From Paenibacillus phytorum (lineage in GTDB: Bacteria; Bacillota; Bacilli; Paenibacillales; NBRC-103111): a stretch of 64,000 nt of DNA. Below the pieces are notes generated by a model, which worked only from the letters and a program-made list of their open reading frames with translations, did no database searches and was not told the origin of the DNA. Every line of letters begins with the position of its first letter. Position 1 is the stretch's first letter. The stretch is taken from contig NZ_WHOA01000241.1 in NCBI RefSeq assembly GCF_013141715.1, forward strand, positions 186,001 to 250,000, written 5' to 3'. This document shows, piece by piece, positions 60,946 to 64,000 of this stretch. Both the position numbers and the translations under genes were made by a program.

Positions 60946-61543
60946 AACGGCTGTAGAACTCGACGATTTGTTTCTCGTCAATTTCTTGTGGAAGCTCAGA
61001 ACGTTCTGGCAAACGAATGTACTTGCCTTCTACGCTTGCGTCGTTGAACTCAAGGTAAGTTGGCAGGTAGTTACGGTTAGCAAGAGCTTCTTTCACTGCG
61101 GAAAGACCTTTGCTTCTTTCACGAAGAGCGATAACGTCACCTGTAGATACGATGTAAGAAGCGATATCTACTTTTTTGCCGTTCACAGTTACGTGACCGT
61201 GAGCAACTAGTTGACGCGCGCCTGCGCGGGAGTTGGAAAGACCAAGACGGTAAACCAGGTTGTCCAAACGGCTTTCAAGCAAGATCATGAAGTTCTCACC
61301 GGAAATACCTTTTAGTTTGGAAGCTTTATCGAACAAATTGCGGAATTGCTTCTCGTTCAAACCGTACATGTGACGAAGTTTTTGTTTTTCATTTAATTGA
61401 ACGCCATAGCCGCTCATTTTTTTACGTTGTCCTGGGCCATGTTGACCTGGAGGGAATGGGCGTTTCAAGTCTTTACCGTTACCACTCAAAGAAATACCAA
61501 CACGACGGCTTAATTTAAATTTAGGTCCTGTATAACGTGACAT
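60944..61543 (-). CDS. rpsD: 30S ribosomal protein S4
   Basis: A 199-residue ribosomal protein. [40 protein letters not shown] and the S4 domain [31 protein letters not shown] (cited in part: [15 protein letters not shown]) are diagnostic. The absence of zinc-binding Cys at the N-terminus marks the C-minus form. It binds 16S rRNA early in 30S assembly and, in Bacilli, represses its own mRNA. As in B. subtilis it lies apart from the main ribosomal clusters, next to tyrS. AAGGAGT precedes ATG 61543. Confidence 0.97.
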   Translation of the reverse strand: MSRYTGPKFKLSRRVGISLSGNGKDLKRPFPPGQHGPGQRKKMSGYGVQLNEKQKLRHMYGLNEKQFRNLFDKASKLKGISGENFMILLESRLDNLVYRLGLSNSRAGARQLVAHGHVTVNGKKVDIASYIVSTGDVIALRERSKGLSAVKEALANRNYLPTYLEFNDASVEGKYIRLPERSELPQEIDEKQIVEFYSR

Positions 61544-61739
61544 TTAGGAAAAACTCCTTCTTTTCAACAATTAGTTTAGTAGATAGCATCTAGATGTCAG
61601 GGTGAAGACAAGTGCCTGGTTTTGCTTACGAATCATATTGTGATTCCCTGACAAGAGTAGTTCAGCCGCTGTCTTGGCAGGAGCAAAAGCAGTGAGGGTG
61701 ATCACAAATGGCATTCACCGAAATCATGTTGTTACTCGA
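61544..61739 (-). ncRNA. Structured rpsD leader, probable S4 autoregulatory element
   Basis: About 195 nt separate the predicted transcription start from the rpsD start codon. Within it, TGTCAGGG/CCCTGACA (61646-61653 with 61595-61602) forms an 8-bp long-range stem that encloses a hairpin GAATCA-TATTG-TGATTC (61630-61646). A long folded leader is expected because Bacillus rpsD is regulated by S4 binding to its own mRNA. No covariance model could be run, so identity with the known element is inferred. Confidence 0.5.
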
Positions 61740-61745
61740 CTTCTA

Positions 61746-61774
61746 ATTTTATTAAAAACAGGGGCATGTGTCAA
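61746..61774 (-). promoter_or_regulatory. Sigma-A promoter of rpsD
   Basis: Minus strand: TTGACA, 17 nt, TAAAAT. A near-consensus promoter, in keeping with a ribosomal protein gene. Confidence 0.85.
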
Positions 61775-61895
61775 GTCTCAATCCTTTAAAGTGATTCTAA
61801 AATATCGTGCAATAAGCACAGAAAAATAGTATGATAAATGAGGTAAGATTTAGCCTGGATCAATAGGACTATAGTTTGTTGGTGAAGGAGAGCCT

Positions 61896-63884
61896 ATGAG
61901 TGAACCACTTCGTAGTATGAAACAACATAGTCGTGCAGAACACTTCGAAGAGTTTCTTCGGCAAGGACTTGTTCTTTCTAGCAACTTTTCCTATTGGGAA
62001 TCCAATTGTCATCATGTAGTGCTAGATGCTTTTGATGAGTGGATTCACCAATTCGGGCAAGCGATGCTACCGCCTCAAACCGCACTGCTATGCGTGGATA
62101 CGGATCTGAAAGTGGTTAAGGCTTGCTCCCATGATACACTTCTTACTGATGCATTGCTGCAGGTAGGAGCATCATGGAGCTATGCAGAACGCAATGACAA
62201 TCCGTTGGCACGATGTGCTGAAAATCCAAAAATGCATATAATGACTAGCGAAGAAATGAGCGCAAAAGAACGGAAGACCGTTTTGGCTGCTTCGATTCCA
62301 GTCCTAGATCCACAAGGGGATCCAATTTTATATTTGGGACTATTTTCCCATACACTTGAAGAAGCAGACGAACTTGCACAATTGTTCTATATACTTTCCC
62401 TTTCTTTCCAAGGTAGTGTGCAGAGCGTAGAGGATCGTCGTAAGTACGACCAATTGTTTATGCAGCATCTAAATAGGGAACTTGAGTTTAAGAAGCATGA
62501 TATTTTATTTGAGGCTTCTAAGAAGCTACACGCCAAAATCGATGTCGATTCGGTATTGACCGAAGTCATTGAGTGCATGCATAGTGTTTATCCCAATATA
62601 CAAGTAGATTTATTGCTTTCTCAAGATAATGACTCTACGAATCTATCTGTGAAGCCTTTGAATTTTCAAAGTACGGAGGATGACATTCGAACACGTGCTT
62701 TTATGGAAGGGCATGTGATATTTGAACCTTCATCCGAGGATAGTGGCCCAAATACAGGTCATATCGCTGCTCCATTATCAGGCAAACAGGGTGTATATGG
62801 CGTGTTATATATGACGTCTAACAGTGATTTGATTCACGCTTCGGATTTGCAATTCATATCATTGCTTGCCGATACGGCTGGGTCTGCTTTTGAAAACGCT
62901 AAATTATATGAACAGTCCAATTTAATGATTAACGAGCTTCGACTTATTAATGAAATCACCAAGCAATTAAATCAGAGCTTGCGTTTAAACGAAATTTTTA
63001 ACTCAGCATCGAGCGAGATTTTAAGTATTTTCGGCGCGGATTATAGTTGTATTCTGCAAGCGGATAAAAATAGTGAGAATTTAATCGTACAAGCGACTAA
63101 TTTGCCTGCGATGTTTCATGAGACCTTTACCGTAGATCAAGGCTTTTCTGGTGTCGTCTATACCTCCAAAGAACCGATTATTATTTCGGACTATTGGAGC
63201 AATAAAAAGGTTGAGTCAAAGCTGATGCAATTAACCAACTCCAGATCGCTTATTGGTTCACCAATTCTCGTGAATGGACAAGTTGAGGGCGTTATTCTAG
63301 TTGTGCACAGCAAGCCAAACTTCTTTTCCTATGATAACTACAAATTGCTGCAGGTTCTTTCGGGGCATATTGGTCTTGCCATGACGAATGCTTCCCTGCA
63401 TGCTGAAGTGAAACGAATGGTTATTACAGATAATTTGACAGGACTTTATGTACGTCATTATTTGGACGAACAGGCTAATTCGATGCAAAAGAAGGACTTC
63501 TGCGGTTCACTTATTGTCGTTGATATAGACAATTTCAAACGGGTTAATGATACCTACGGTCATCAGGTGGGCGATAAAATCTTGATCCAAGTAAGTCAAA
63601 TTATTAAAACTAGTATTAGGGATAGTGATATTGCAGCAAGATGGGGCGGGGAAGAGCTTGCGGTCTATTTACCCCAAGTTGCTAAGTCTCAAACGATTCG
63701 AATCGCAGAACGTATTCGTGTTCGTGTTCTTGAGGAGACTAATCCGCAAGTAACCGTTTCCTGTGGCGTTTCGGATTGGAATTGGGAAGAAGATAAGATT
63801 AGTGTAGAATCGCTGTTCTATCGTGCAGATATGGCTCTCTATCAAGCCAAAAATAACGGTCGTAACCAAATTCGAATCGGTTAG
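61896..63884 (+). CDS. GAF-domain diguanylate cyclase, YtrP-like
   Basis: A 662-residue cytoplasmic protein. Two to three GAF-like sensor modules precede the C-terminal GGDEF domain: about residues 40-185, 205-340 (HAKIDVDSVLTEVIECMHSV, PLSGKQGVYGVLYM) and 350-505 (RLNEIFNSASSEILSIFGAD). The cyclase domain (about 510-660) is complete: DNLTGLYVRHYLDE, VVDIDNFKRVNDTYGHQVGD and the active site RWGGEELAVYLP. It should make c-di-GMP in response to a small ligand or redox signal. B. subtilis YtrP has the same layout and also sits beside rpsD. GGAGAGCCT lies upstream of ATG 61896. Confidence 0.9.
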   Translation: MSEPLRSMKQHSRAEHFEEFLRQGLVLSSNFSYWESNCHHVVLDAFDEWIHQFGQAMLPPQTALLCVDTDLKVVKACSHDTLLTDALLQVGASWSYAERNDNPLARCAENPKMHIMTSEEMSAKERKTVLAASIPVLDPQGDPILYLGLFSHTLEEADELAQLFYILSLSFQGSVQSVEDRRKYDQLFMQHLNRELEFKKHDILFEASKKLHAKIDVDSVLTEVIECMHSVYPNIQVDLLLSQDNDSTNLSVKPLNFQSTEDDIRTRAFMEGHVIFEPSSEDSGPNTGHIAAPLSGKQGVYGVLYMTSNSDLIHASDLQFISLLADTAGSAFENAKLYEQSNLMINELRLINEITKQLNQSLRLNEIFNSASSEILSIFGADYSCILQADKNSENLIVQATNLPAMFHETFTVDQGFSGVVYTSKEPIIISDYWSNKKVESKLMQLTNSRSLIGSPILVNGQVEGVILVVHSKPNFFSYDNYKLLQVLSGHIGLAMTNASLHAEVKRMVITDNLTGLYVRHYLDEQANSMQKKDFCGSLIVVDIDNFKRVNDTYGHQVGDKILIQVSQIIKTSIRDSDIAARWGGEELAVYLPQVAKSQTIRIAERIRVRVLEETNPQVTVSCGVSDWNWEEDKISVESLFYRADMALYQAKNNGRNQIRIG

Positions 63885-63886
63885 TA

Positions 63887-63919
63887 AAAAGCACTTGTCT
63901 AAGGACGGGTGCTTTTCTT
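63887..63919 (+). terminator. Intrinsic terminator of the GGDEF gene
   Basis: AAAAGCACTTGTC pairs with GGACGGGTGCTTTT (with G-U pairs), followed by CTTC. The remaining 80 bp of the window show no further feature. Confidence 0.75.
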
Positions 63920-64000
63920 CGCTTTAACACTTTCATATCAAAAACTTGGTTGCTCAATTTGCAAATAATGTCGAAAAAAGGTTATCTAATCTAATAAATT

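Noticed and set aside
61621-61630. GCTTACGAA in the rpsD leader as a further copy of the TATGCTTACG hairpin element
   Set aside because: The AGTTTTC hairpin and the CTCTAAGGAG end are missing, so the match is probably chance.
1-64000. CRISPR arrays, prophage, IS elements, tRNA or rRNA genes
   Set aside because: No regularly spaced direct repeats with spacers, transposase or phage genes, or rRNA/tRNA-like sequences were seen.

Overview
The window looks like a chromosomal segment of a Paenibacillus-type bacterium (Firmicutes, Bacillales, Paenibacillaceae). Supporting signs are strong AGGAGG ribosome-binding sites, many GTG/TTG starts, a tyrosine T-box leader, CcpA, AcuA/AcuC/AcsA, a YktB-like DUF1054 protein, two secreted copper-amine-oxidase-N-type stalk proteins and a LnrJKLMN-like drug-resistance locus. 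The block ccpA - acuC - acuA - acsA - PBP - tyrS - rpsD - GAF/GGDEF protein follows the general gene neighbourhood known in Bacillus subtilis. I saw no phage, insertion sequence, CRISPR array, rRNA or tRNA.

Layout. 1-2.4 kb: the end of a cell-surface sugar module (GT2 glycosyltransferase, DUF2304, small EamA/ArnE-like transporter, GT39 transferase). 2.4-9.2 kb: single genes (CBS protein, YuiD-like protein, GNAT, a GGDEF-histidine kinase fusion, metallo-hydrolase, alpha/beta hydrolase, stalk protein, DUF1292, DUF1885). 9.2-16 kb: speA, two MFS transporters, and an ABC-2 exporter/TetR operon whose promoter sits between two copies of a TetR-like operator. 16-18 kb: a cluster of palindromes, a secreted repeat protein and a DUF1054 protein. 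18-24.3 kb: a second stalk protein and a divergent two-component/ABC-2 locus of the Lnr type. 24.3-25.7 kb: small genes.

25.7-38.7 kb is the carbohydrate region. A sugar ABC transporter with a LacI regulator, BadF-type sugar kinase and GH4 glycosidase is followed by a second LacI regulator, a LarA-like nickel-pincer isomerase, gluconokinase, a mannonate-oxidoreductase-like SDR and 6-phosphogluconate dehydrogenase. The second group can be read as a route from fructuronate/mannonate through gluconate into the pentose phosphate pathway; that reading is inference.

38.7-45 kb: aroK, rhodanese, a CrcB pair, aroA, a C39-like protein, a CoA-binding protein, a truncated-type flavoprotein and a Gln/Asn/Ser-rich repeat protein. 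45-49.4 kb: a GlcNAc/glucose-type PTS EIICBA directly followed by an enzyme I gene with no HPr gene, then a PfpI-family gene. 49.5-64 kb: a zinc-finger protein, ccpA, mtnN, acuC, acuA, acsA, a class A PBP with two FN3 domains, T-box-tyrS, rpsD with a long structured leader, and a GAF-GAF-GGDEF protein.

The observations most worth following are (1) a hairpin repeat family whose stems vary compensatorily and whose last bases run into the ribosome-binding site of two unrelated genes, (2) the nickel-pincer isomerase/gluconokinase/SDR/Gnd gene set, (3) the operator-promoter-operator arrangement of the TetR operon, and (4) the double LacI operator at the sugar ABC operon.
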